Numbered from the stretch's first letter, positions 1-7,467 are shown. The stretch is 11,204 bases of DNA from Endomicrobium sp. (GCA_031273645.1 JAISRM010000167.1:1-11204), one strand, 5' to 3'. A program made the numbers and translations. Notes: generated from the letters alone by a model not told the origin.

Positions 1-650
1 ATGCCTCTTTGCATTTTCTGTCCGAGAAAAGTTATCGTGCCGTCTCCCCATGCGAGAGGATCGCCGGGGTAATATGCCGTTGCGACCATTTTCATCACGG
101 CGGCTTTAGTAAGGTCGTAAATTTTTTCAACTTTATTGTCTGCGCTTAAGAGAGCAAGGCGGTAAATTTCTTTTGCGATTATTTTTTCATCAAGCGTTTC
201 TCTTGAATAAAACTTGCCGTCGTAAAACGTTTCAATCACATTTTTCGTTATTGTTTTTTCAACGCCTTTTTGAAGTTCGGTTTTTCTCAAGTTTGAATTA
301 TATCTTCTGCTCCACGTCATTCTGAAAGGAACGTGTTCGGTGATTTTCTTTTTTTCTTTTTTTACGCGCGTTATTTTTACCAAAGAGAGAGGTTTAACAG
401 GTTTGTTTACGTCGTGGGAGACGATGTCGCTTTCTGCGGACGTTATGCCTGTTTTTGCAAGAATTTGTCCAAGCGTGAAATTTTTATATGCGGCGGCGGC
501 TCTTGTTTGTCCGTCAACTTCGATATGAACGCGGCTTCTTGCTAAGCTTACGGCTCCAAGCGCTGCGGACAAAACAAATATCCCCAGAGGAACGGATGCC
601 AGCTGAAATATTTTTTTTATTTCAATTTTTATTGTTGTCGTCTTCGTCAA
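1..650 (-). CDS. 3D-domain cell-wall protein (DUF348-G5-3D, YabE-like), 3' end outside window
   Basis: This reading frame was translated by hand from the minus strand; it stays open to the window edge, so only the first 216 codons are seen. Residues 17-37 form one hydrophobic segment (signal anchor or signal peptide). Residues about 41-95 (start HIEVDGQTR, later LGQILAKTGI) look like a DUF348 ubiquitin-like domain. Residues about 96-160 (ITEHVPF, then LQKGVEKTITKNV and YDGKFYSRETLDEKII) look like a G5 domain. From about 187 (MVATAYYPGDP) the 3D domain begins; its three Asp residues would lie beyond the edge. This architecture is that of B. subtilis YabE and relatives, secreted peptidoglycan-active proteins related to lytic transglycosylases/Rpf. 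No in-frame ATG or GTG exists near the N-terminus. A TTG at 648-650, preceded by GCGAGG at a 7-base spacing, gives a sensible N-terminus, overlapping the radical SAM gene by 29 bp. It is the last gene seen of the tmk operon. The family call is fairly secure, the exact start less so. Confidence 0.82.
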   Translation of the reverse strand, partial: MTKTTTIKIEIKKIFQLASVPLGIFVLSAALGAVSLARSRVHIEVDGQTRAAAAYKNFTLGQILAKTGITSAESDIVSHDVNKPVKPLSLVKITRVKKEKKKITEHVPFRMTWSRRYNSNLRKTELQKGVEKTITKNVIETFYDGKFYSRETLDEKIIAKEIYRLALLSADNKVEKIYDLTKAAVMKMVATAYYPGDPLAWGDGTITFLGQKMQRG

Positions 651-1233
651 GATAAGACCTCGCTCTAAATGAAACTCCGGCTTTTTTCGCAATTTCTGCG
701 ACTTTTGAGACGTCAAGACCCGGAAGTTCGACGGCGGTTATAACGACTTCCGGTATGTATTTTTTTGCTTCTTTTGCAAATTTTATAATTTCGTCAAACG
801 ATTCTTCTTTATACATAGGCCTGTTGAGTTCGTTATGTTCTTTGGGGTTTGAGCCGTTGAGGCTTATTGAAATTGTGTCTATAATGCCTTTAAACTGCGG
901 TAAAATGTTTTTGCCGTGATAGCGGTTTGCAAGCCCCGCCGAATTGATCCTTACTTTCCCGCCTTTATCTTTTATCCATTTTGATATTTCTTTTACTTCT
1001 TGCGGCCTTACAAGCGCGTCGCCGTATCCGCAGAAAATTATTTCGCCGTATTTCTTCGGGTCGCCTATGGAATTTATTACTTCCTGCGCCGTAGGTTCTT
1101 TTTCAAGTTTTAAATCGTTGCCGTTGAAATCGTTGCCCCATTTGTGTTTTATGCAGTAAGGGCAGGACATCATGCAGCGGTTTGTTATATTTAAATATAA
1201 ATTATTTCCCATAACATAAGATATTGTGTTCAT
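622..1233 (-). CDS. TatD-associated radical SAM protein
   Basis: A 203-residue protein with the radical SAM cluster motif C20-x3-C24-x2-C27 (CMMSCPYC), which would hold the [4Fe-4S] cluster that cleaves S-adenosylmethionine. A following segment, FCGYGDALVRP (about 67-77), sits where radical SAM enzymes carry the GGE-type SAM-binding motif; an Asp is present where Glu is usual. Further SAM-barrel-like strands are KVRINSAGL (about 92-100), TISISLNG and EVVITAVELPG. Length and position directly after tatD match the TatD-family-associated radical SAM family known by annotation, whose substrate is unknown. The protein has no C-terminal twitch or SPASM cysteine cluster, so it is probably a minimal single-cluster enzyme. 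It starts 33 bp after the tatD stop with GGGAGC as a good ribosome binding site, and its 3' end overlaps the next gene. A tRNA or RNA substrate is possible but not shown. Confidence 0.88.
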   Translation of the reverse strand: MNTISYVMGNNLYLNITNRCMMSCPYCIKHKWGNDFNGNDLKLEKEPTAQEVINSIGDPKKYGEIIFCGYGDALVRPQEVKEISKWIKDKGGKVRINSAGLANRYHGKNILPQFKGIIDTISISLNGSNPKEHNELNRPMYKEESFDEIIKFAKEAKKYIPEVVITAVELPGLDVSKVAEIAKKAGVSFRARSYLDEDDNNKN

Positions 1234-1266
1234 AATTTTGCTCCCGCAAATGCCGTTTTGATTTTT

Positions 1267-2025
1267 TTATATGCCAAATAGTTTTATCGCGTTTTGCGAA
1301 GTGATAGCGGCCGCTTCTTCATAAGAAACTCGTTTTATCGCAGCTAAGGCTTTCAGCGTTTCCGTTATATACGACGGTTCGTTTCTTTTGCCTCTGTATT
1401 TTTGAGGGGCAAGATAAGGGCAGTCCGTTTCAATGAGAAGTTTTGAGATGTCAGTCTGCGCTGCGACCAGGCGCGCATTATCTGATTTAGGATAAGTCAG
1501 CGGGCCGTCAATTCCCAGAAGAAAACCGAATCCGGTAAAAAATTCGGCTTCTTGCGGGGTTCCCGCGTAACAGTGTATTACTCCTTTGGGGAGTTTTTGA
1601 TAATTTTTAAATATCTCTGCAAGATCTTCGTAGGCGCTGCGGCAATGTATTATAATTGGAATATCAAGTTTTACGGCGATGTCGAGCTGTTTGAAAAATA
1701 TTTCTCTTTGTATTTTGCGCGGGGATAAGTCGTAATGGTAGTCAAGCCCTATTTCGCCTAAAGCTATCGTTTTTTTATTTTTTAAAAGCGTTTCAAGTTT
1801 TGTAAAATCTTCGGGTTTTGCTTTTTGGGCTTCGTGCGGATGAATTCCGAAAGAAACGTAAACGCCGTCCGTTTTTGAAAATTCTAAAGCTTTATCCCAT
1901 ACGGAAGTTTCGCAGGCTATTTCAAATATTTTATCTATTGAGTTTTCAAAAGCTCTTTTAAGAACTTCGTCTCTGTCGGCGTCAAACTGCGCGTCGCAAA
2001 GATGAGCGTGAGTGTCTATTATCAT
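1267..2025 (-). CDS. tatD: TatD family metal-dependent hydrolase (DNase)
   Basis: A 252-residue TIM-barrel amidohydrolase-superfamily protein at the family's normal length. Metal-binding and catalytic residues are all visible: H6 and H8 in IDTHAHL, E91 in ALGEIGLDYH, H127 in IIIHCRSA, H151 in GVIHCYAG and D201 in LIETDCPYLAP. TatD proteins are Mg-dependent 3'-5' exonucleases or endonucleases on DNA and RNA, linked to repair of oxidative damage; some members also act in D-aminoacyl-tRNA or RNA quality control. It lies between metG (57-bp gap) and the radical SAM gene (33-bp gap) in the same operon. This metG-tatD order is widely conserved in Firmicutes. The start ATG has only a weak ribosome binding site (CGGAC, 7 bases upstream), so coupling to metG is plausible. 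Identification is secure; the cellular substrate is not. Confidence 0.96.
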   Translation of the reverse strand: MIIDTHAHLCDAQFDADRDEVLKRAFENSIDKIFEIACETSVWDKALEFSKTDGVYVSFGIHPHEAQKAKPEDFTKLETLLKNKKTIALGEIGLDYHYDLSPRKIQREIFFKQLDIAVKLDIPIIIHCRSAYEDLAEIFKNYQKLPKGVIHCYAGTPQEAEFFTGFGFLLGIDGPLTYPKSDNARLVAAQTDISKLLIETDCPYLAPQKYRGKRNEPSYITETLKALAAIKRVSYEEAAAITSQNAIKLFGI

Positions 2026-2082
2026 TGTTTGTCCGTTTTTGCTCCGAGAGGAGCCTTAATTTTAGAGGCAAAGCATTTGAGC

Positions 2083-3621
2083 TTAAATTCTCGGAAATAA
2101 AATTCCGGCCGTTTGAAGCTGCGCGCCCGAGGGCGAAAAACCCTCTTTTGGTATTTGTTTGTCGGCGAAATATTTTTTTGCGCAAGTTTCTATATCGCCG
2201 GATGCTCCGGTTATAAGCCATATTTTTTTAGAAAGTTCGGGCATAAAAGCAAGCAGATGGATCGCTATTAAGTTTAATGACTGAAGATAAGAATATATGC
2301 AATTTGCAAGTTTTGGCAGATCCGTATTTGCAAGTTTCCACGGGGCGTCGCTTTCAATCCGGCGGTTTATAAGCGTTAAGGCGTTTTGCAGGCTTTCTGA
2401 AGCTTTGTGCAGATATAAATTATCCATAGCCGGCGCGAAATTTTCGTTTAAAATTTCTGCCACTTTATTTGTAAGAGATAGATCTGCGGGAGTCTGCGGA
2501 ACTTTTAAATCAAAATTTTTCTCGGCAAGCTTGATCGTTCTTGAAATTAAATTTCCAAGATTGTTTGCAAGGTCTATATTGTATTTTTTAGTAAGCGCAT
2601 CCCATGAAATATCTCCGTCGGGGCCGAAAGGTATCAGCGTTACCGCAAGATATCTTGCGCCGTCAACGCCGTATTTTGCCGCCAATTGCGCCGGAGATAT
2701 AACGTTGCCCAGACTTTTTGACATTTTGTTTCCGTTGAGAGTAAAAAAACCGTGCGAATAAACCTGCTTAGGCGTAGGGATTTGCGCCGCCATAAGCATT
2801 GCCGGCCAAATTACCGAGTGAAACCATAAAATGTCTTTTGCCATTAGGTGAATGTCTGCAGGCCAGTATTTGTTAAACTGCTCTTGGTTTGAAGGATAGC
2901 CTATTGCGGTTATGTAATTGATCAGAGCGTCCACCCAGACGTAAACTGTTTGGCTTTTATCAAAAGGAAGCGGAATTCCCCAGTCTATTGCGGTTCTTGA
3001 AAAACTTACGTCTTCAAGCCCGAGTTTGATTTTTCCGATTATTTCGTTTTTTCTTTCTTCCGGTCTTATAGATATGTGTTCTTTATGATTGGGATCTGAT
3101 ATTCTTTCAAGAAGTTTGTCGGCAAAAGAGGATAGTCTGAAAAAATAATTTTCTTCCGATTGTAAAACCGGTTTGGTTTTATGAAACGGACAGCAGCCGT
3201 TTTCGTCGAGATCTTTTTCCGGATAAAATCTTTCGCATCCAACGCAGTAAAGGGCGGAATATTCTTTTTTATAAATAAAACCTTTGTCTAAAAGATCTTG
3301 CACCATTTGGCTTACGGCTTTGCTTTGTCTTGCTTCGGTGGTGCGGATAAAATCGTCGTAGGATATGTTTAATAAGCTCCACGCTTCTTTAAATTTTTCA
3401 CTCATTTCGTCGCAGAGTTCCTGCGCGGTTTTTCCTTTTTCTTTTGCGGCCTGAGCTATTTTTGCGCCGTGTTCGTCAGTTCCGGTTAAAAAGAAAACGT
3501 CGTAATTGTTAAGCCTTTTCCAGCGGGCTGCTATATCGGCTGCGATGGTCGTATATGAATGTCCTATGTGCGGAATATCGTTTACATAATAGATTGGAGT
3601 TGTAATATAAAATTTTTTCAT
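2083..3621 (-). CDS. metG: methionine--tRNA ligase
   Basis: Class I aminoacyl-tRNA synthetase that charges tRNA-Met in the cytoplasm. The HIGH signature is at 18-21 (PHIGHSYTT) and the KMSKS loop at 299-303 (GNKMSKSLGN). A connective-peptide zinc knuckle is present: C126 and C129 (CVGC), C144 and H147 (CCPFH), the same spacing as in the Thermus thermophilus-type enzyme. The alpha-helical anticodon-binding domain follows (about 350-500). At 512 residues it ends at LFPRI, so it lacks the C-terminal tRNA-binding (Trbp/EMAP-like) dimerisation domain of many homologues; I see no sign of an adjacent split-off domain. Its ATG overlaps the ricT stop in an ATGA quartet, with AGGAG at a 6-base spacing, so the two are likely translationally coupled. 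Confidence 0.98.
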   Translation of the reverse strand: MKKFYITTPIYYVNDIPHIGHSYTTIAADIAARWKRLNNYDVFFLTGTDEHGAKIAQAAKEKGKTAQELCDEMSEKFKEAWSLLNISYDDFIRTTEARQSKAVSQMVQDLLDKGFIYKKEYSALYCVGCERFYPEKDLDENGCCPFHKTKPVLQSEENYFFRLSSFADKLLERISDPNHKEHISIRPEERKNEIIGKIKLGLEDVSFSRTAIDWGIPLPFDKSQTVYVWVDALINYITAIGYPSNQEQFNKYWPADIHLMAKDILWFHSVIWPAMLMAAQIPTPKQVYSHGFFTLNGNKMSKSLGNVISPAQLAAKYGVDGARYLAVTLIPFGPDGDISWDALTKKYNIDLANNLGNLISRTIKLAEKNFDLKVPQTPADLSLTNKVAEILNENFAPAMDNLYLHKASESLQNALTLINRRIESDAPWKLANTDLPKLANCIYSYLQSLNLIAIHLLAFMPELSKKIWLITGASGDIETCAKKYFADKQIPKEGFSPSGAQLQTAGILFPRI

Positions 3622-4469
3622 TTGCGCTCCTGAGGCTTGTCTTTTTTATTTTTGGCATTGTCGTTCTTTTCGGGTTCGGAGCGTTTTGTTATCCGCTCTA
3701 TCGGAAAAGTTTTAAAATTTTTATCGCCGAAATCCACCGTTACCGTTTCTTTTATGCAGTCTATCGCCGCAAGCTTTCCTTTGCCTTCAGGCGTCGTTAT
3801 TGCGCTTCCTATTTCCGGAAGATCTTTTTTTATATTTTTATAATGTTCGTTTTCATAGGATATGCAGCACATAAGCCTTCCGCATAGTCCGGATAATTTT
3901 GCAGTATTTAACGACAATTCCTGTTCTTTGGCCATGTCTATGGTTACCGAGCTGAAATCTTTTAAAAAAGACTGGCAGCAAAGCGCGCGTCCGCATGTGC
4001 CAAGCCCGCCGACCATTTTAGATTCGTCTCTCACTCCTATCTGCACCATTTGTATTCTTGTTTTTAAAATATGTCCGAGATCCTTTATCAGCTCTCTAAA
4101 GTCAACCCTTGTTTCAGACGTGTAATATACGAAAAGTTTTGATCTGTCAAAGGTGTAGGAAACGCAGGTGAGTTTCATGTCAAGTTCGTGATCTTTTGCT
4201 TTTTCAAGAACTACGTTAAAAGCTTTTTCATTTCTTTTTTCGTTTTCGGCAAGTTTCTTTTTGTCTTCTTCGGAAAGCTTTCTGATTACTTTGCCTATCG
4301 GATCTTTGCCTTTTTGAATGTTTTTTTCTCTTTCAAAAACTACGCCCGTTTCAACTCCGTGTTCCGTTTCAAGAATTATTTTGTCTCCGGGCTTTACGTC
4401 GTGGCGGCCTACGTCGGCATATACTTTATCTTTAATTCTTCTCAACATTACTCCGACTGCCATTGGCAT
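3618..4469 (-). CDS. ricT: PSP1-domain regulatory iron-sulfur protein RicT (YaaT)
   Basis: A 283-residue PSP1 C-terminal-domain protein. Near residues 159-202 it carries the conserved cysteine set seen in RicT: C159, C164, C165 (GTCGRALCC) and C196, C201, C202 (GLCGRLMCC). In B. subtilis RicT (YaaT) forms the Y-complex with RicA and RicF, binds [4Fe-4S] clusters and promotes RNase Y-dependent mRNA processing; RicA and RicF are not encoded in this window. The C-terminus is a charged Lys/Asp/Glu/Asn-rich tail (about 262-283). The open frame extends 31 codons further upstream, but the start chosen here has an ideal AGGAGA five bases before ATG, and the protein then begins PMAVGVMLRR as family members do. 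It sits between holB (37-bp gap) and metG (4-bp overlap), as in Firmicutes. Confidence 0.93.
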   Translation of the reverse strand: MPMAVGVMLRRIKDKVYADVGRHDVKPGDKIILETEHGVETGVVFEREKNIQKGKDPIGKVIRKLSEEDKKKLAENEKRNEKAFNVVLEKAKDHELDMKLTCVSYTFDRSKLFVYYTSETRVDFRELIKDLGHILKTRIQMVQIGVRDESKMVGGLGTCGRALCCQSFLKDFSSVTIDMAKEQELSLNTAKLSGLCGRLMCCISYENEHYKNIKKDLPEIGSAITTPEGKGKLAAIDCIKETVTVDFGDKNFKTFPIERITKRSEPEKNDNAKNKKDKPQERK

Positions 4470-4474
4470 AGCTT

Positions 4475-4480
4475 TCTCCT
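4475..4480 (-). promoter_or_regulatory. Shine-Dalgarno that fixes the ricT start
   Basis: On the minus strand AGGAGA lies five bases before the ATG at 4467-4469. No comparable site precedes the upstream in-frame ATG at 4562, which lies inside holB, so the shorter protein is the better call. Confidence 0.8.
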
Positions 4481-4506
4481 GTTGTAACCGTCGTATTTTA
4501 ACTCTG

Positions 4507-5466
4507 TTATAGAATATTTCGCGTTTTCCCAAGCTCGTATAAATCAAAAAGCAGATTGTCAAAAACCGTCTGCGCGTTTACGTTTTTTAAAAGCAGTTCT
4601 CTTGAGCGTCTAAGAAGCAGCAAAGCCGGCATTGTCTCATGCGGACACATTCTGAATTCTTTTTTTGCTTGCGCCGTCATAGCGTCGATATATCCGAGAG
4701 GTTCGTCTTTGGCAATTTCTTTTGAAATGTCCAATATGTCTGATGCGCATAATTTTTCATTTTTTAGCTTAAACCACAGCGTCGTTCCCTGACTTTCGGC
4801 TTCGTCTATAAATTTTTCCGCCGTTTCTATAGAACCCTCGGCGGCGGCGGCAATTTTAACGGCTTTGTCTGCCGCAATCATGCGGTTAAGCATAAGATAA
4901 TTCGTTATTTGCCGGCTGTCTAAAGGCTGAAAAAATAAAGTCTGCGAACGCGAAACTATAGTCTGCGGTATAGTTTCTTTATGTTTTGCGATCAATATGA
5001 TAATCGTATTTTCCGGAGGCTCTTCAAGCGTTTTTAAAAGAGAGTTTGCCGCCTCCGAGTTCATTTGTTCCGCCGGTTCAACTATAAAAAATTTCCATCT
5101 GCCTTCGCGTATTTTTGTGGACACTTCTTTTTGCATATATCTTATGGTTCCAATTTTAAGCGTTTTTTGTTTTTCAACGTCTTCTGCCTGCAGCTGCGCC
5201 TGCTTTGCAAAATCTATAAAATGGACGTCCGGATGAATATTTTTAGATATTTTTTCGCAATTGCGGCATTTTCCGCAGGCTCCTGCGTCGGTTTGAAAAT
5301 AATCGTTTACCGAGCAGTTTAAAATTTTTGCAAATTCCGTCGCGGCAAGGCGCTTGCCTACTCCGGCTTGTCCCATAAAAATATATGCGTGCGCTATTTT
5401 GGCGCTTTTTATCTGTCCGGATAATATATTCTTAATTTTTTGCTGTCCTAAAATTTTGTCAAACAT
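4507..5466 (-). CDS. holB: DNA polymerase III delta' subunit
   Basis: A 319-residue AAA+ clamp-loader subunit, which helps the gamma/tau complex load the beta sliding clamp at the replication fork. Domain I shows the P-loop GQAGVGKR (32-39). It is followed by a zinc module with C51, C64, C67 and C70 (CGKCRNC), the segment FFIVEPAEQMNSEAANSLLKTLEEPP (about 126-151, a Walker B/DExx-like region degenerate as in delta') and the sensor region SRSQTLFF (172-179). SRS replaces the usual SRC of delta'; the Arg finger candidate is retained. The P-loop is intact, unlike in E. coli delta', so ATP binding is possible. The start overlaps the tmk end by 19 bp; the ribosome binding site is weak, which suggests coupling to tmk. 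The tmk-holB pairing is very common in bacteria and supports the call. Confidence 0.94.
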   Translation of the reverse strand: MFDKILGQQKIKNILSGQIKSAKIAHAYIFMGQAGVGKRLAATEFAKILNCSVNDYFQTDAGACGKCRNCEKISKNIHPDVHFIDFAKQAQLQAEDVEKQKTLKIGTIRYMQKEVSTKIREGRWKFFIVEPAEQMNSEAANSLLKTLEEPPENTIIILIAKHKETIPQTIVSRSQTLFFQPLDSRQITNYLMLNRMIAADKAVKIAAAAEGSIETAEKFIDEAESQGTTLWFKLKNEKLCASDILDISKEIAKDEPLGYIDAMTAQAKKEFRMCPHETMPALLLLRRSRELLLKNVNAQTVFDNLLFDLYELGKTRNIL

Positions 5467-6098
5467 TTGTCAACTTCTTTTCTTATTAATTTTTGGGTTT
5501 TTTCAGTGTCTTTGTCTGTTTTGATGACTTTTATTCTTTGCGGGTATTTTTTTGCCTGCGCCAAATAGCCTTTCCTTACGTTTTTATGAAATTGCAGCGA
5601 TTCCATCTCTATTCTGTCGCCGTTTTTCCCGTAAGATTCTTTGTTAAGTTTTTTTGCTTTGCCAAGCCCTATTTCCGGCTTTACGTCGAGATATATCGTA
5701 AGCGCGGGATCAAGCCCGAAAGAAGCGGCTTTGTTTAATTTGCCAATTAAGCCCGTATTTATGCCTCTGGCATATCCTTGATATGCCACAGTGGCGTCGG
5801 TAAACCTGTCGCAGATGACGATAGCGCCGCTTTTTAAAGCGGGTTCTATAATCTCTTTTATATGCTGCGCTCTTGCCGCTTCGTATAAAAAAAGTTCGCT
5901 TAAAGGCGTAAGTTTTGAATTGGGATCAAGTAAAATTTTTCTTACGGTTTCGGCTAAAGAAGCGCCTCCGGGTTCTCTTGTAAGAAAAACCTTAAACCCT
6001 TTGTTTTCAAGATATTCTTTAAGAAGCAGGCAGTTGCTGGTTTTTCCGGAGCCTTCTCCGCCTTCAAAGGTGATAAAAAGAGGTTTGTTTTTCTTCAT
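5448..6098 (-). CDS. tmk: thymidylate kinase (dTMP kinase)
   Basis: A 216-residue P-loop kinase that phosphorylates dTMP to dTDP with ATP in dTTP synthesis. Visible motifs are the P-loop GGEGSGKT (13-20) after FITFE, the TREPGG substrate loop (40-45), DRFTDATVAYQG with the DR(Y/F) motif (97-108), and the lid region with DRIE (161-164). The length is normal. It is the first gene of the minus-strand operon and overlaps holB by 19 bp. The ATG start gives the expected family N-terminus, but no Shine-Dalgarno is visible before it. The promoter lies so close that the mRNA may be almost leaderless (see promoter at 6111-6139). Confidence 0.97.
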   Translation of the reverse strand: MKKNKPLFITFEGGEGSGKTSNCLLLKEYLENKGFKVFLTREPGGASLAETVRKILLDPNSKLTPLSELFLYEAARAQHIKEIIEPALKSGAIVICDRFTDATVAYQGYARGINTGLIGKLNKAASFGLDPALTIYLDVKPEIGLGKAKKLNKESYGKNGDRIEMESLQFHKNVRKGYLAQAKKYPQRIKVIKTDKDTEKTQKLIRKEVDKCLTKF

Positions 6099-6110
6099 AC
6101 TTTATAAATG

Positions 6111-6139
6111 ATTCTATAAAAAAAGGGTTTAACTGTCAA
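6111..6139 (-). promoter_or_regulatory. sigma70-type promoter of the tmk operon
   Basis: On the minus strand a perfect -35 TTGACA (6139-6134) is followed by a 17-base spacer and the -10 TAGAAT (6116-6111), five of six matches to TATAAT. Transcription would be expected to begin near 6104, only about six bases before the tmk ATG at 6098. It would drive the whole left-hand operon. The fit is strong by pattern but not tested. Confidence 0.7.
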
Positions 6140-6141
6140 AA

Positions 6142-6179
6142 TTGCGCAGCGCCTTGCGCAAGCGGCGCGCGGAGGCGCT
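6142..6179. repeat. GC-rich overlapping inverted repeats between divergent promoters
   Basis: This 38-bp island is mostly G and C inside an AT-rich spacer. It holds two nested inverted repeats: TTGCGC (6142-6147) with GCGCAA (6156-6161), and AGCGCC (6148-6153) with GGCGCT (6174-6179). A further GGCGC copy lies at 6164-6168. It sits just upstream of the tmk -35 and covers the place where a -35 for the M48 gene would be. It could be an operator for both genes, a REP-like element or simply a structured spacer. No run of T follows on either strand, so it is not a standard terminator. Confidence 0.55.
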
Positions 6180-6188
6180 AAGAAAAAA

Positions 6189-6197
6189 TGGTATAAT
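6189..6197 (+). promoter_or_regulatory. extended -10 promoter for the M48/M42 genes
   Basis: TG-G-TATAAT (6189-6197) is a perfect -10 with the extended TGn element. No recognisable -35 lies 16-18 bases upstream, where the GC-rich inverted repeats are found. The start of transcription would be near 6204, giving a leader of about 18 bases with AAGGCGGG before the ATG at 6222. Confidence 0.6.
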
Positions 6198-6221
6198 GAC
6201 AAAAAAACAAAAGGCGGGTTT

Positions 6222-7466
6222 ATGAGCGTTTATACGGTTTTAATTCTTTCTTTTATAATTTTGGTCTTTGCGGTCAAGGCTGCTGCCGATTTGCTTAATA
6301 TTAAAAATATATCCGGCGAAATACCCGGGGAATTTAAAGGTTTTTACGATGAGGATAAATATGCCCGCGCGCAAAGCTATCTTAAAACGCAGACGAAATT
6401 TTCATTGATTTCTGGATCGTTCTTTCTTGTCGCAGAAATAGTTTTTATAGTTTGCGGAGGTTTTAACTTTGTCGATATTTTTGCCCGTTCTTTTGGGTTT
6501 GGGCAAATTTTGACCGGTCTTATTTTTGCCGGCGTTCTGTTATTTGCTCTGCAGATTTTGCAGATCCCTTTTTCTGTTTATTCAACTTTTGTCATAGAAG
6601 AAAAATTCGGCTTTAACAAGACCACGGTCAAAACTTTTATTTCCGATTTGATAAAAGGCCTGCTTATAGGCGCGGTTATAGGCGCGGCGGTTTTTAGCAT
6701 AGTATTGTGGTTTTTTGAAGGTTTTGGCAAAGCCGCGTGGGTTTACGCTTTTTTGGCCGTCGCTCTTTTTGAGCTTTTCCTTACTCTTATTTATCCGGTA
6801 ACAATAATGCCTTTATTTAATAAATTTACTCCTCTTGAAGACGGCGAGCTTAAATCTTCGGTTGAAAATTACGCGAAAGCCGAAGGCTTTAAAATGAAAG
6901 GTTTGTTTAAAATGGACAACTCAAAACGTTCTTCAAAATCAAACGCTTTTTTTACGGGATTTGGAAAATTCCGCAGAATAGTTTTGTTTGACACTCTGAT
7001 ACAAAAACATAGCGTTGACGAGCTTACAAGCGTTTTAGCTCACGAAATGGGGCATTTCAAGTTAGGACATGTAAGACGCCAAATGATTTTCGGATTTATA
7101 AATTTGGCTTTTATGTTTTTTTTGCTTTCTCTTTTTATAAATTCTTCATGGCTGTTTGAGGCGTTTAAAATGCAGGACAGTTCCGTTTATGCCGGCATAA
7201 TATTTTTTGCTTTTCTATATTCTCCAATATCTCTTATCGCCGGCATTATTTCAAGCGCAATTTCAAGAAAACACGAGTATGAGGCGGACTCTTACGCCGT
7301 AACGACTTATAAAAAACCGCAGGCGATGATAGACGCTTTAAAAAAGCTGTCGGTTGACAATCTTTCCAATCTTTATCCTCATGCGTTTAAAGTGTTTTTG
7401 CAATATTCGCATCCGCCCGTTCTTGAAAGAATTAAAGCTATACAAATAAATAATAAGGGAGAATAA
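6222..7466 (+). CDS. M48 family (Ste24/CAAX protease 1-type) integral membrane metallopeptidase
   Basis: A 414-residue membrane zinc protease. Hydrophobic segments at about 2-20, 62-80, 96-118, 143-165, 172-198, 288-308 and 323-346 fit the seven-helix Ste24 fold. The catalytic motif is HEMGH (274-278), giving H274, E275 and H278; the third zinc ligand is likely E352 in HEYEADSYA (351-359). The Ste24-typical KSNAFFTGFG (239-248) and the late HPPVLERI (397-404) are also present. In eukaryotes Ste24 processes prenylated CAAX proteins; bacteria lack that substrate, so a role in membrane-protein quality control or peptide cleavage is more likely (inference). It is the first gene after the divergent intergenic region, with an extended -10 promoter and an AAGGCGGG ribosome binding site. 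The M42 peptidase begins one base after its stop codon, so the two are almost certainly co-transcribed. Confidence 0.93.
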   Translation: MSVYTVLILSFIILVFAVKAAADLLNIKNISGEIPGEFKGFYDEDKYARAQSYLKTQTKFSLISGSFFLVAEIVFIVCGGFNFVDIFARSFGFGQILTGLIFAGVLLFALQILQIPFSVYSTFVIEEKFGFNKTTVKTFISDLIKGLLIGAVIGAAVFSIVLWFFEGFGKAAWVYAFLAVALFELFLTLIYPVTIMPLFNKFTPLEDGELKSSVENYAKAEGFKMKGLFKMDNSKRSSKSNAFFTGFGKFRRIVLFDTLIQKHSVDELTSVLAHEMGHFKLGHVRRQMIFGFINLAFMFFLLSLFINSSWLFEAFKMQDSSVYAGIIFFAFLYSPISLIAGIISSAISRKHEYEADSYAVTTYKKPQAMIDALKKLSVDNLSNLYPHAFKVFLQYSHPPVLERIKAIQINNKGE

Positions 7467-7467
7467 A

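Noticed and set aside
2041..2054. Small hairpin between metG and tatD (GCTCC, four-base loop, GGAGC)
   Set aside because: Only five base pairs and no T-run on the minus strand; its GGAG is 15 bases or more from the tatD ATG, too far to be the ribosome binding site. Too weak to call a terminator or attenuator.
2297..2761. 154-codon plus-strand open frame inside metG
   Set aside because: It lies fully antisense to a clear methionyl-tRNA synthetase and shows no family motif; it is a shadow of the real gene.
4470..4562. Longer N-terminus for RicT (31 more residues)
   Set aside because: The extra stretch overlaps the end of holB, looks unlike the family N-terminus and lacks a ribosome binding site, while the inner ATG has an ideal AGGAGA.
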